DNA of 64,000 nt from Astragalus membranaceus (GCA_039519185.1 CM076848.1:30609917-30673916), one strand, 5' to 3'. Positions 33,257-46,700 are shown, counted from the stretch's first letter. Numbers and translations are program-made. Notes: generated by a model not told the origin, from the sequence alone.

Positions 33257-34694
33257 CTGCAACTTGAAATTACACAAATTACTACATTTAAATTTCCAGA
33301 GTACAATTATCAACTCAAACCATCAATCTTCAACCAATAAACAATAAATTAAGATCACATAAAACACAATCAAATTGCAATTCACTTAAAACAATCTAAC
33401 AGATTTATCAGCTAAGCTCAGAGTTGGGGATTTGGATAGATCCTCATAGTTCTGCATTGCTGTAATCAAGGGAGTATTTCCCAAAATCTTCTAATTGAAT
33501 AGCAATTATCATATACCGAGAAAAACAAAGGTTCAAAGGCTTAAAGTATGAAAAATAATAATAGTAATCTTGAAGCAAAACCAAAAGGATCACTTCAAAT
33601 TTTTGTGTTTGTTCAGCACTATACATGTTGAAAGAGGATAAATGTAATCAATGACAGGGATAATAAAATCAAGCCAGAATTTCTCATTTTGGTGTGATAA
33701 TGTCATTTCCAGTATATCATATCAAAAGCCAACATACACCTGAGGGCAGAAACCTTCAAAACATAGTCAACCATTTAAAAAAATGAAGCAATATATTGGA
33801 AGCAATAGTCATTGTTTCTGTTCATATTTAATTACAGCAATGATATATCCCGCTGTTCCAACAACAGAACAAGATAAAGGAAAAAAGACAGAGACCAAAA
33901 CAAGGCACAGAAAGCATGGACTTGAGAGGGGATTTATCAGCTAATCTAACACAATCAAATTGCAATCAAATTGCTGATATATGTTACTCTCTCTCTCTCA
34001 TTCATTCAAACAATCTAACAGATTTATCAGCAATGGCTCTGTTGATTCAAACAATCTAACAGAGCAATCAGATTTATCAGCAATGGCTGTTTGGTTTCAC
34101 TATCTTAAATTCTTCTATGATTGCTCTTCTTTTAAGGATAGGATTTTGCATACAGTTTCAACAATTGCTGATTTGAATTACTCTAACAGAGCAATCAGAT
34201 TACTCAAACAATCTAACAGAGCAATCAGATTTGAATTACTCAAACAATCGAACAGAGCAATCAGATTTGAATTGCTGATTTGAATTACTCAAACAATCTA
34301 ACAGAGCAATCAGATTTATCAGCAATGGCTGTTTGGTTTCAACATTCATTGACTTCAATGCTACTTCAATTACTCTAACCGTGACTTTCCTACATTAAAA
34401 TTACTTCTGCATACAGTTTCAACAATTGCTGATTTGAAACTTCTGCATACAGTTTCAACACTAGCAAACTACTGATTTGAAACAGCATTTATATCAATTG
34501 CTGATTTGAAACTAGCAAACTACAGTTTCAATTAGTAATGCAAGAGTTCAAGATTTGAATCTCATCCTAACTATGGAACAGCATTTATATCAAACTACTA
34601 GTTTCTGCCAGAAGCATTCCTAGAAGCACTAACAGATAATTGATAATGCTTTCTTGTCCTCAACATACATAAAAATTCAGAAAAACTCAAATAC
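33257..34694 (-). other. Last intron of the TNPA-like gene, with local repeats
   Basis: 1.4-kb intron. At about 33990-34330 it holds overlapping direct repeats built from AATCTAACAGAGCAATCAGA and ATTTATCAGCAATGGCTGT, and further CATACAGTTTCAACA repeats to about 34460. No coding function. Confidence 0.6.
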
Positions 34695-34990
34695 CTGATT
34701 AGATCTAGCTGGACATTGTTGCATTTGACCACCAGCTTGCTGCATTAGAAAAGCTACTTGCTCCTCTAATGTTCGAACTTTAGCAACTTCTGTCTCTAAA
34801 GCTTGAACTCTTGCATTACTAGCTTGTAATTCCGAATTCAGCCTAGCATAATCAGCCGCTGTGGGAACACCTGCTGACATTGAACTCCCATTACAAGAAC
34901 CAGATGAAAGGTATTGAGTTGGAGTTACTCCATATCCCATGCCACGCATACGTCCGGGGTGCTCTTTCCCAAATACTTCAACATAAATAT

Positions 34991-37900
34991 TGTAGCGACC
35001 GAAAAATCCGGAGGAGGGATTCATCGTTGTTTTTGAGCAATGGAGCCGCCATCAATATTTATTTTTAGGAAAACATTGAAAAAAACCTTTGTTTTTGGGT
35101 TCGGGGGTCGATTAAGTGCGGGGAAGGTGCTAGCACCCCGCAACATCCTAAAAAGGTTACCTTTTAATTAAATGTGTAGAAAAATTAGTTTAAAGAAAAC
35201 ACTTTAATTTACCCTTTTTTGTTATTTGCAAAAAAAACGGAAAAGAAGACTTAATAAAAATTTTAGTTTTTTTGCGCTCGACGGGAGGGGGCCCCCGCTC
35301 CTACGTATCTCCGGGTGCGATGGAGAAATCAAAGCTACGTAGTTCTTGGGTAGAAAATATTTGTGTGTTGGTATTTTTTATTTTTTTGAAAAGTTTGGGA
35401 AAACTAGAGACCGTTCATGGTGACCAAACAGATAAATCCAGAGTGGTCGTCATTAATGGCTTATTCAGAAAAGAAGGTATTTATAGCGTTCAAACAAGCA
35501 AGGCCCAGAGTGACCGCTATAGACAACCTTTTTTTTTTTGCGCGAATTCGATTTTCGAAAGAAAGAAAAAAGAACGGTTCGGAAGCATCACGTTGTGAAT
35601 AAAAGCGGAGTAAGTGATAAAAGGGGGGTGCAAATAATAAAGGGGTTATATTAAAAAAGGAGGTGTGAATAGCGTGACCAAATCGTTTTTTTTGTGAACT
35701 AGGTTGTGTTTGAAAAGATGGGCTTGTAGTAAAAAAAATGGATGGGTTTGCTGTTTTAAGAGAACGCGGGGTGCAAATAGCGTTTTGGTGCTTTTTTTTT
35801 TTTAAAAAAGGGTGCCGCGGGTGCAAATAGCGTTTTGACGCTAAGAACGATTGATTGGTTTATTACCCTTTTTTACTATTCTACCCTAGAACGCGTGATT
35901 CTTGAAGCGCTTTTTTTTTCTTAAAAAAAACAAACCTAGACTAAACAAGTGGTATTTTGAAAGCGGATTATGGAGAAAAAAAAATTCTTTTGTTGTTTTT
36001 TTTTGTTGTCATAGTTATTATTTAATAAAAAAGGGGGCCTTTTTACTTTTTTGTTGAAAAAAAGATTTTTGTTATTATATTATTTTTTTTAGAAAAGAGT
36101 AGTGACACTAGTAACCATTTATTTATTTTTTTTTTTAAAAATATTTTTTAGTATTTGAAAAAAAAGGCTTTATTTAAATCCGAAAATAAAAAAAAAGGAA
36201 CACATTTTTTATCACTTTTTTTAATCCGAAAAATAGTAATTGTTAAAAAAAACAACATATCCCCTTTTTTTTTATCATTTTTTTTTTTTAAAATCCGAAA
36301 ATTAGTAACCATTTTTTAAAAAAAAACAACATATTTTTTTATCACTTTTTTTAATCCGAAAATAAAAAAGGAACACATTTTTTTTATCACTTTTTTTTAA
36401 TCCGAAAAATAGTAATTGTTAAAAAAAACAACACATCTTTTTTTTATCACTTTTTAATCCGAAAATTAGAATAATTTATTTAAAAAAGCACAACATTTTT
36501 TTTTTACTTTCTTTTTTAGTCCGAAAATATTAGTACCTAAATAAAAGGAACACACATTTTTTTTGTTTTTGGTTTATTTTAAATCCGAAAATAGTAACCA
36601 TTTTTTAAAAAACAACATATATTTTTTTAGCACTTTTTTTAGTCCGAAAATTACAATAATTTATTTAAAAAAGCACAACCAATATTTATAAAAACATCAA
36701 CTAATATTTATAAAAAAACAGCAACTAATATAAAAACATGACAACAACAAAATAAAAACAGTAACTAAAAAAAACGAAAAAAAACATGAACAACAATAAT
36801 TAAAATACAATGGCAATGATTATATGAACAAAATTATAATAACTAAAAATTACAAAAAAAAGCAACAATACTACAAATTATTACATTTTTGTACCTTGAA
36901 CAAATCCAAGCTTTCTTCTTCGGATCTCTTCAATACACCAAAATTTTAAACTAAAAAAAAAACTAAGAAGGAAGAAAAGAAGGGGAAGAAAATTTTTCTA
37001 AGAGAAACCCTAATTTTTTTTTTTAGATTCTCCTTTTTTTTTCTAAGAGCCAAATCCGTCCCCCCTCCTCTAAGTGGGGAACCCTATTTATACAAAAAAA
37101 CTTGCTCTTGCTTCTCTTCATTGCTCCACTTCAACCACCCTTGGACAGTGATGATGACTTTCTTTGATATGATGGAGGTTTGGGGGGAGTTGTTGAAGGG
37201 GAAAATAAAAAAGAAGACATGTGAGATGTGGGGGAGGTGATGGCCGAATTTGTGTGAGGGGGAAGTGCCAAGTGTGAGTGGGGGAGTGATGAGGAGAGGA
37301 ATGGATGAGTGTGTGAAGAGAAAAGGAAATGAGTGTGTGAGAGGAGGGGAAGAAGTCGTAGGTATGGGGAGAGAGAGGAGGGAAGGGTTGAGTGTGGTGT
37401 TGTTTTAGGGTTGAGTGTGAGAGAGAGTGAGTTGAGTGATGTGTGAGGGAGAGAGAGAGAAGAGGGGGGCGTAGGAAAGAGGGGGGAAGCCGTTGGGAGA
37501 GGAGAGAGGGAAGGGTGGAGTGTATGGGAAAAGGAGATATGGGGAAGTGGGGTTGTGTGTGGAAGTGGGATTGAGAGTTTCAAGGAGGGAATCAAGGAGA
37601 GTGGGGGGCGGATTTCTAGGGATGAATGTGGATGATTTTTAAGGCTAGGGGGGAGAGTGAATGTAGACACATTTTAGGGTTAAAAGGGGGGTATGCGAAT
37701 TAGGGTTTAGTTGGAGTGGGTTGGATGGAGTTGGGTGTTGGGTTATGGGTTGGATATGGGTTAGGGTTAGGATATGGGTTGGGTTTGGTGGAGGAGTTGG
37801 ATTGGGCTTGGTGGAGGAGTGGGCTAGGCGAATTGGGCTAGCTATTTTGCTGGGTTGGGCTTCCATGACAGCACCTTATTATTAATAGACCCCTCCCCCA

Positions 37901-38163
37901 CTTCTTTCTTGGCTTATTTTTATTTCTTCACTTCTAATTATTATTTTTTTCAAAAAATAAAACTTGTAGCAAACTAAAAATAAAATAAAACATGGCATGA
38001 AAAGAAGAATATTATTTTTCTCAAAAAATAAATAAAATATTTTTTTGATGTTTAAAACTCATAGCAATAAAAACAAAAAAATAATACATGACATAAAAAA
38101 AAGATTATTATTTTTGATAAATAAAATCTCTCAATTATGATCGGACAAAATTAGGGTATTACA
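34991..38163 (-). repeat. 3' LTR of the Ogre-like element
   Basis: 3,173 bp. The minus-strand TATA box (TATAAATA, 37085-37092) divides a GA-rich U3 (about 37100-38163) from an extremely A/T-run-rich R-U5. ORFs in the U3 are strand-skew artefacts. Confidence 0.92.
37085..37092 (-). promoter_or_regulatory. TATA box in the Ogre-like LTR
   Basis: TATAAATA followed by GGGTTCC on the minus strand. The identical site in the other LTR is 45795-45802. Confidence 0.6.
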
Positions 38164-38178
38164 GCTGCCCCTCTTTAT
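38164..38178 (-). other. Polypurine tract of the Ogre-like element
   Basis: AAATAAAGAGGGGCAGC on the minus strand, directly before the 3' LTR. Confidence 0.6.
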
Positions 38179-38587
38179 TTATATTTTGCTAGGAAATCGG
38201 AGGGGTTCCGAGTTTCTCGAGGAAAATAGAAATAAAGATAACAAGACGCTAATTTTGTCCAGACTGAGACTTTTGGTTTTTTTTTTTTTTTTTTTTGAAG
38301 ATTATGAAAACTGGGTTGACTTGGAGAGAAAGTAAATAAGGATTGCTGGGGATCTGAAGGAGCACTGGGGCTCTGATGGTCTAATTCAGAATCAATGCTT
38401 GACGCATCGACTTGAGTTCGACTGAGGGACCGCCGGGGTCTGAAGGGCATGCCTAAGCCTGAGGGACCGATGGGTCCGAAGGAGCGCAACTAGCTTATGG
38501 TACTAGTAATACGGTCTGTTTGGGGGGTGGCCTTTTTTCGAGCGGCCGCGAAGGACATACACTGAGTCTTAGGCTGACACAGCTAGT

Positions 38588-38925
38588 CTGAAGGACCTGG
38601 GGTCGGGCGATCCGTCGCGCTCAGTGTCGACTTAGTGATCTGGTGGTATGGTTCGAAGTCGTTGCTTGGACGTGTTAATTCGAATTGACCTGAAGGACCT
38701 GGGGTCGGATGATCCGTCGTGCTCAGTGTCGACGTAGTGATCTGAGAGTAGAGTTTGAAGTCGTTGCTTGGACGTGTTGATTCAAACTGAACTGAAGGAC
38801 CTGGGGTCGGATGATGAGTCGTGCTCAGTGTCGACGTAGTGATCTGAGGGTAGAGTTTGAAGTCGTTGCTTGGACGTGTTGATTCAAACTGAACTGAAGG
38901 ACCTGGGGTCGGTTGATCGGTCGGT
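38588..38925. repeat. 102-bp tandem repeat in the Ogre-like 3' UTR
   Basis: CTGAAGGACCTGGGGTCGG starts at 38588, 38690, 38792 and 38894, each 102 bp apart: three full copies plus a partial. Tandem repeats in this region are known for Tat/Ogre elements. Confidence 0.9.
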
Positions 38926-39969
38926 TGCTCGATAACGCGACATGCGATCTGGATTGAAGGACCGTTGTTGGTCTGAGGGATCTCTGTTAGACTTGGTGCT
39001 AACATTGTAATTTGGTTTGATGTAGGATCGATGCTCGTCGCGTCGATTTTTAAAAACTGGAAGGACCGACACTTAAAGTTGAAAAACAGCAGATGCTATG
39101 CATGTAATGTATGCATGTGTGATGATTGGTTTTGAGTGGAATGATGAATGAAATGTAATGGATGGCTTTTGTTGTTTTGTTTTTTTTTTTTTTTTTTGAC
39201 TATTTTTGCTCTTTTGCTCTTTCTTGACTCTTTTGCTTTGCTCTTTTGCTCTTTTTTTGCCTCTTTCACTTTGCTCTTTTGCTCTTGCTCTTTTGCTCTT
39301 GCTCTTTTGCTCTTTCTTGCCCCTTCTTGTTGATCAATTCGCAGGACTTTCGACGTAAGATACGGGAGTTGCCCAAAGTAGTGCTATTGAAGTGCGGCCT
39401 ATTGTTATCATTCGCCTTTTTGAAGTGATCTTGCATGTATTTATCTTTTTTACAATTTTATTTATGAGAGATCGCCTCGTTTATGTGATCTTTAGAAATT
39501 TCGTAATAATCTGTAATGCTTGTAGTCATGCACATGTTTCACAATTCAATATCAACTACCATAAAATGTCATTTCAAAACAAGGGAAAATAAAGAAGAAG
39601 GGAAAGTGTTTGACATTAACACTGGAGCCGAGTGTGCGAAAGGGACACTGGCTTGAGAGCATATTAAGAATTTGAAAGAAATGAAAAGGCAAAAATACTA
39701 AGCAGATCTTTGGGTAGTTAGTGTCCTTGAAGTAACAATGTCGGCCGCTCATATTCATGTCCTTGATCAACTCTTTATCCGGTTTTTGTTGATTGCCTAA
39801 ACATTTATTTAGTCCAACTTCCTGACCCTAATTTTTGCCTGGATTGCCCCTTCGGGTTTTCAATCCACCGGGTCGCTCTAGTTTTTGCCTAAGCCGCCCT
39901 TTCGGGTTTTCAGCCTAGCGAGCTTGTTTTTCTTGGCTCATTTTTTCTCTTTTCTCTATATGCATTTTT

Positions 39970-40462
39970 TTAGGCATAGTACTTGACCGCATCAGAATTA
40001 ATCGGGGGCGGGAAGTATTCGCCCTCTACTTTCATGGGGGTTAGGGCCCCTCCAGAGAATGATTTCTTTACCGCATAAGGTCCTTCATAGTTCAGGGTCC
40101 ATCTTCCACGGGGATCCTTTTGGATGGGTATGATTTTCTTGGGCACCAAGTCTCCTTGAAATTGTCGGGGACGAACCCTCCTTTGCTCCTTTATGATATG
40201 ACACAAAGCAACCATCCTTTTGTTTGATAAGGTTTAATGGAAGTGCTGCTTCCATCGCACGGGGTTGCCCCTGTTGAAGTGTGAAACAAGGTCTGATCTC
40301 CATGTAAGGTAAAAAGGAGCATTTGAAGGTTACTATCATCTCTGATATTCTTTTGTTTGTCGCCGCAACTGCCTCATTCATTTTTGGGTGGTATGGGGAG
40401 GGGTTATGATGTTCGAGTTGGGGTCTCCACACAAACTTTTCTCCACTGTTCGCGATGATCAC
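39970..40462 (-). pseudogene. C-terminal pol/integrase remnant of the Ogre-like element
   Basis: Two overlapping frames contain the end of an integrase polyprotein. One has SPYHPKMNEAVAATNKRISE and PRAMEAALPLNL (normally SPYHPQMNGAVEAANKN and YGMEAVLP), and the other has RPRQFQGDLVPKKIIP, NYEGPYAVKKSFSGGALT and a final DAVKYYA before TAA. A frameshift lies between them near 40215. The Asp-Asp-35-Glu core, reverse transcriptase and protease are missing. Upstream, at about 40500-40700, a poorly conserved stretch (QEDEVVQL, EMINLGT) resembles the linker before reverse transcriptase, so an internal deletion may have joined the linker to the integrase end. Confidence 0.75.
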
Positions 40463-41081
40463 TGATTTTCTTACACCGGTGGGTATCTTGTGTCAGACAA
40501 GGTGATGCGAGCGAATTTTCTTGATTCGCTGCCCTTTTGGTGTGATGTTTATTCTAACACCTTTTGCCTTCTCTTGTTCCCAAGTTAATCATCTCACTTG
40601 ATTCCACGCGAAGCTGGACCACTTCATCTTCCTGCTTCATTATTCTCATTACCTATGGAGGAGTTTTCCCGGTTATCTTCTATATCTTCCTTAGTTTGGG
40701 CTGACTGAAGTTATGATATGGGTCAACGATGTTGTTATTTTCAAGGACAAATTATTTAAGATCTGCATTAGTAGAAATTAAAAAAGATGGGAGAAGAAGC
40801 GAATCGAGCGAATGAGCGAAGAAGTTTATGGGAAAATTCAAAATGCTATTTTATTAATATTGATATTGAAAAGAAACATGTGTGCCCTTATTGAAATGTC
40901 CCAAGGCCTTGGGCAGAGCCATAGGATTGCATTACAAGAAAATTACTTTGAACTAAAAATCACAAGAAAATCGACGGTCCCCCAATTCATAAGTGCTTTA
41001 GATGCAGGATAACAGCGCACAAGGATGATGATGTCTTCTCTAGCATTTTGAACGCCTTCAATAGCATTGACAAATGACTCT

Positions 41082-42725
41082 TCATGCCCCTAGAAAGGGG
41101 TTATTGCCTTCATTGAAGTCCAGCCATTTGGATTCGATCAGATCTTGAATCACATGTCTCAGCGCCTTGCAGTTTTCCACTGAATGCCCAATTGCTCCTG
41201 CGTGAAAATCGCATGTGGCATTTGGGTCGTAGCCCCTCGGGAAAGGAGGTTCAATAGGTCTCATCGGGCGGGGGGAGATTAAGTTGTGACTGGTGAGGTG
41301 GTTGAACATGTCTGAGTAGGATACGGGAATTGGATCAAACGGTACATGCTTCCTTTCTGGATAGTTTGGTGGCCCATGGATTCCATTGGTTTGGGTAGAT
41401 AAGTGCAGGGCTTGGGGACGGTTTTTGGAAGCGTAAGAGGCTTTCCCTGGTCCTGTTATGGAATTGGTTTCCCCTTCATCGTTTTCGGTTGAACCGTGAG
41501 TAATTTTCCCATTTCTCATTCCGCTTTCTAACCTTTCCCCTATGGTGACCATGTCTGAGAAGTTAGAGGATACGCTCCCAATCAACCTGTCATAGAAGGG
41601 TGACTGCAAAGTGTCCCTGAACATAGATACCATCTCCTTTTCCAGTAAAGGTGGTGCCACCTGTGCTGCTAGTCCTCTCCAACGTTGGGCGTACTCCCTG
41701 AATGATTCATGGTTTCCTTTCACCATATTCTGCAACTGTAATCTATCAGGAGCTATATCGATGTTGTATTTATATTGCTTGAGGAAAGCATCGGCCAGAT
41801 CTTTCCAACATCGAATGTGGTTGCGTTCCAACTGCATGTACCATCTTGAAACTGCCCCAGCTAGACTGTCCTGGAAGTAGTGAATGAGCAGTTTATCATC
41901 ATGTGCAAAGGCGGCCATTTTTCTACAATACATGGTCAGATGGCTAGCAGGACAGGTTACACCCATGTATTTATCAAAATCTGGCACCCTGAATTTGGGA
42001 GGAATGACCACATTAGGGACGAGACACAAGTCATAAGCGCCGGTTGCCCCAATATTGGATCCTTCAACTGCTCTCAACCTTTCCTCAAGCATTTGTAGTT
42101 TGTCTTTGGCTTGAGGGTTCTCCATAGAGTGATTGTGAGGACGTCCACTCATACCATAGTAAGGATGAATCATCGGTACCACGGCTGGGTTCACATTTGG
42201 GGTATGTGAATGAGTGGGGTTCCTGAGAGTGGGACTCTGAGCTTGAGTGTTATCTACCAGCGGTGGAGGGCAGCTAAGTGGGAGTCCTTGCGGTATGACA
42301 ACGGGGTTCGGGTTTTGAACTTGTGGTGCCCCCGAATCGTGATCCGTTGGTGTAGGCTGTTGTTGGCCCGCGACTCCTGAGGGACAGTCTTCTGGATTAG
42401 CATTGACTGTCGGAGGTTGGTAACCTTGTGGAAGTCCGTAAGGAGGCCATATGTAACCTTGGTCATTAGTCCCAGTGGGGGGCACTGTATGCGGGATCCC
42501 GAGTCCATTGGGGGGAGGAGGGTTGGTAACTTGATTTTCCGTGTTCCCAGCGGAGACATCTTCACTTGTGTCTTGGCCCCTCAAAGCTTGTAGAACCTTC
42601 AAGATTTCAGCCATCTGTTCTTTCATCCCATCTATTTCTGCCCTAAGCTCTTGATTGCCTAGGTTCTGAGGTGGATTGCCTTGATCTGGGTTATCTTGAG
42701 GCGGATTGTCCTGATTTTCTTCCAT
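41082..42725 (-). CDS. Gag of the Ogre-like element
   Basis: 547 residues from ATG 42725 (MEENQDN). An upstream in-frame ATG at 42767 adds 14 residues, but MEENQ directly before an acidic/Pro-rich leader looks like the natural start. After a helical EIDGMKEQMAEILKVLQAL segment (about 27-45) and a Pro-rich middle, the gag core runs from about residue 235 to 400: PPKFRVPDFDKYMG, HLTMYCRKMAAF, DSLAGAVSRWYMQLERN, WKDLADAFLKQYKYN, ESFREYAQRWRGLAAQV. The C-terminus has the Ogre-type CDFHAGAIGHSVENCKALRH knuckle and LIESKWLDF. The frame is open throughout and appears capable of making particle protein. Confidence 0.88.
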   Translation of the reverse strand: MEENQDNPPQDNPDQGNPPQNLGNQELRAEIDGMKEQMAEILKVLQALRGQDTSEDVSAGNTENQVTNPPPPNGLGIPHTVPPTGTNDQGYIWPPYGLPQGYQPPTVNANPEDCPSGVAGQQQPTPTDHDSGAPQVQNPNPVVIPQGLPLSCPPPLVDNTQAQSPTLRNPTHSHTPNVNPAVVPMIHPYYGMSGRPHNHSMENPQAKDKLQMLEERLRAVEGSNIGATGAYDLCLVPNVVIPPKFRVPDFDKYMGVTCPASHLTMYCRKMAAFAHDDKLLIHYFQDSLAGAVSRWYMQLERNHIRCWKDLADAFLKQYKYNIDIAPDRLQLQNMVKGNHESFREYAQRWRGLAAQVAPPLLEKEMVSMFRDTLQSPFYDRLIGSVSSNFSDMVTIGERLESGMRNGKITHGSTENDEGETNSITGPGKASYASKNRPQALHLSTQTNGIHGPPNYPERKHVPFDPIPVSYSDMFNHLTSHNLISPRPMRPIEPPFPRGYDPNATCDFHAGAIGHSVENCKALRHVIQDLIESKWLDFNEGNNPFLGA

Positions 42726-43680
42726 GTTTCTATCCTGAGAACAAGTCCAATAGCGATGTTGACGCACCAGCTTGCTTTCTTTTTTTTTTTTTTACGCTCT
42801 GTTGATAGAGTACATGATATGAGTATATGAATGGATGAAAATATGAGTGATGCATGGACAATTGAATGAATGGGAACATGTATGTGTATGCTTAATGAAA
42901 TGAATGCATGTAAGCACTTTTATCATTTTTTTTGAAATAATGATTCTGTATGATGGATGAAAGAAGAATGATGTTGCACGTGTTAAAAAAAGAAGTTTTT
43001 TTTTTTTGGTGATTCAACTTTGAGAAAACATTAACTATGTGTCTTCATCATATACACGTAAAAAGGAAAAGGAGATAGATGATTTTTTTTTTATGGCTTG
43101 ATGATTTTTTTTTTTAAAAAAAACAATATCTGCGATGATGCAGCGGGTAGGTGAATTGCCCTTGTGTCCTAAACAGGTTAGGTCTTATAGGTCACGGTCT
43201 AGGGCTACTTGTGTGATCAATCTCTCAAGTGGCTCTAATCACTTCCTCACAAGGGTCTCCAGAGCTGAAATCTCCTTCGTGATATGACCCACAACGATAG
43301 CGAGCTACCTGGTGTGGGATACCACGAAAGAGCGTACTCTGGCTGAGGCTTTCATGAGAGTCAGACAGATAAAATCCAGAATGACTGACACTAATCGCCT
43401 CCACTCGTCCTAGGTTTTTTTTAGACCCGGGTATAGGGCCCCGCTCAAAAGTGTGTGCAATAAACAAGTGTAAGTGATGTGTGTGATATAAGCAACCTAA
43501 ACTACCCATGATGCAAAAGAAATACAGATAATAGTGCAAAGGTTTTCTACCCTAAGGTTCAATAAAGCAAATAAATAGATAAATAAAAAAGACATGCGAA
43601 TAGTAGGGCTAAGGGTAAATAAAGTACTAAACTAACAAATATCTACACATTTAACTAAATTAGGCTTGACCCTCTTAAAT

Positions 43681-43700
43681 AATCCCCAGTGAAGTCGCCA
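43681..43700 (-). other. Primer-binding site of the Ogre-like element
   Basis: TGGCGACTTCACTGGGGATT on the minus strand, two bases inside the 5' LTR. It resembles the tRNA-Arg-type site described for Ogre. Confidence 0.7.
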
Positions 43701-43702
43701 GC

Positions 43703-46700
43703 TGTAGCGACCGAAAAATCCGGAGGAGGGATTCATCGTTGTTTTTGAGCAATGGAGCCGCCATCAATATTTATTTTTAGGAAAACATTGAAAAAAACCT
43801 TTGTTTTTGGGTTCGGGGGTCGATTAAGTGCGGGGAAGGTGCTAGCACCCCGCAACATCCTAAAAAGGTTACCTTTTAATTAAATGTGTAGAAAAATTAG
43901 TTTAAAGAAAACACTTTAATTTACCCTTTTTTGTTATTTGCAAAAAAAACGGAAAAGAAGACTTAATAAAAATTTTAGTTTTTTTGCGCTCGACGGGAGG
44001 GGGCCCCCGCTCCTACGTATCTCCGGGTGCGATGGAGAAATCAAAGCTACGTAGTTATTGGGTAGAAAATATTTGTGTGTTGGTATTTTGTATTTTTTTG
44101 AAAAGTTTGGGAAAACTAGAGACCGTTCATGGTGACCAAACAGATAAATCCAGAGTGGTCGTCATTAATGGCTTATTCGGAAAAGAAGGTATTTATAGCG
44201 TTCAAACAAGCAAGGCCCAGAGTGACCGCTATAGACAACCTTTTTTTTTTGCGCGAATTCGATTTTCGAAAGAAAGAAAAAAGAACGGTTCGGAAGCATC
44301 ACGTTGTGAATAAAAGCGGAGTAAGTGATAAAAGGGGGGTGCAAATAATAAAGGGGTTATATTAAAAAAGGAGGTGTGAATAGCGTGACCAAATCGTTTT
44401 TTTTGTGAACTAGGTTGTGTTTGAAAAGATGGGCTTGTAGTAAAAAAAATGGATGGGTTTGCTGTTTTAAGAGAACGCGGGGTGCAAATAGCGTTTTGGT
44501 GCTTTTTTTTTTTTAAAAAGGGTGCCGCGGGTGCAAATAGCGTTTTGACGCTAAGAACGATTGATTGGTTTATTACCCTTTTTTACTATTCTACCCTAGA
44601 ACGCGTGATTCTTGAAGCGCTTTTTTTTTCTTAAAAAAAACAAACCTAGACTAAACAAGTGGTATTTTGAAAGCGGATTATGGAGAAAAAAAAAATTCTT
44701 TTGTTGTTTTTTTTTGTTGTCATAGTTATTATTTAATAAAAAAGGGGGCCTTTTTACTTTTTTGTTGAAAAAAAGATTTTTGTTATTATATTATTTTTTT
44801 TAGAAATGAGTAGTGACACTAGTAACCATTTATTTTTTTTTTTTTTTAAAATATTTTTTAGTATTTGAAAAAAAAAGGCTTTATTTAAATCCGAAAATAA
44901 AAAAAAAGGAACACATTTTTTATCACTTTTTTTAATCCGAAAAATAGTAATTGTTAAAAAAAACAACATATCCCCTTTTTTTTTATCATTTTTTTTTTTA
45001 AAATCCGAAAATTAGTAACCATTTTTTAAAAAAAAACAACATATTTTTTTATCACTTTTTTTAATCCGAAAATAAAAAAGGAACACATTTTTTTTATCAC
45101 TTTTTTTTAATCCGAAAAATAGTAATTGTTAAAAAAAACAACACATCTTTTTTTTATCACTTTTTAATCCGAAAATTAGAATAATTTATTTAAAAAAGCA
45201 CAACATTTTTTTTTTACTTTCTTTTTTAGTCCGAAAATATTAGTACCTAAATAAAAGGAACACACATTTTTTTTGTTTTTGGTTTATTTTAAATCCGAAA
45301 ATAGTAACCATTTTTTAAAAAACAACATATATTTTTTTAGCACTTTTTTTAGTCCGAAAATTACAATAATTTATTTAAAAAAGCACAACCAATATTTATA
45401 AAAACATCAACTAATATTTATAAAAAAACAGCAACTAATATAAAAACATGACAACAACAAAATAAAAACAGTAACTAAAAAAAACGAAAAAAAACATGAA
45501 CAACAATAATTAAAATACAATGGCAATGATTATATGAACAAAATTATAATAACTAAAAATTACAAAAAAAAGCAACAATACTACAAATTATTACATTTTT
45601 GTACCTTGAACAAATCCAAGCTTTCTTCTTCGGATCTCTTCAATACACCAAAATTTTAAACTAAAAAAAAAACTAAGAAGGAAGAAAAGAAGGGGAAGAA
45701 AATTTTTCTAAGAGAAACCCTAATTTTTTTTTTTAGATTCTCCTTTTTTTTTCTAAGAGCCAAATCCGTCCCCCCTCCTCTAAGTGGGGAACCCTATTTA
45801 TACAAAAAAACTTGCTCTTGCTTCTCTTCATTGCTCCACTTCAACCACCTTTGGACAGTGATGATGACTTTCTTTGATATGATGGAGGTTTGGGGGGAGT
45901 TGTTGAAGGGGAAAATAAAAAAGAAGACATGTGAGATGTGGGGGAGGTGATGGCCGAATTTGTGTGAGGGGGAAGTGCCAAGTGTGAGTGGGGGAGTGAT
46001 GAGGAGAGGAATGGATGAGTGTGTGAAGAGAAAAGGAAATGAGTGTGTGAGAGGAGGGGAAGAAGTCGTAGGTATGGGGAGAGAGAGGAGGGAAGGGTTG
46101 AGTGTGGTGTTGTTTTAGGGTTGAGTGTGAGAGAGAGTGAGTTGAGTGATGTGTGAGGGAGAGAGAGAGAAGAGGGGGGTGTAGGAAAGAGGGGGGAAGC
46201 CGTTGGGAGAGGAGAGAGGGAAGGGTGGAGTGTATGGGAAAAGGAGATATGGGGAAGTGGGGTTGTGTGTGGAAGTGGGATTGAGAGTTTCAAGGAGGGA
46301 ATCAAGGAGAGTGGGGGGCGGATTTCTAGGGATGAATGTGGATGATTTTTAAGGCTAGGGGGGAGAGTGAATGTAGACACATTTTAGGGTTAAAAGGGGG
46401 GTATGCGAATTAGGGTTTAGTTGGAGTGGGTTGGATGGAGTTGGGTGTTGGGTTATGGGTTGGATATGGGTTAGGGTTAGGATATGGGTTGGGTTTGGTG
46501 GAGGAGTTGGATTGGGCTTGGTGGAGGAATGGGCTAGGCGAATTGGGCTAGCTATTTTGCTGGGTTGGGCTTCCATGACAGCACCTTATTATTAATAGAC
46601 CCCCCCCCCCCCCACTTCTTTCTTGGCTTATTTTTATTTCTTCACTTCTAATTATTATTTTTTTCAAAAAATAAAACTTGTAGCAAACTAAAAATAAAAT

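Noticed and set aside
37131..37866. Ser/Pro/Leu/His-rich ORFs in the Ogre-like LTR (repeated at 45841-46576)
   Set aside because: They arise from the GA-rich strand of U3, are duplicated only because the LTR is duplicated, and match no protein family.
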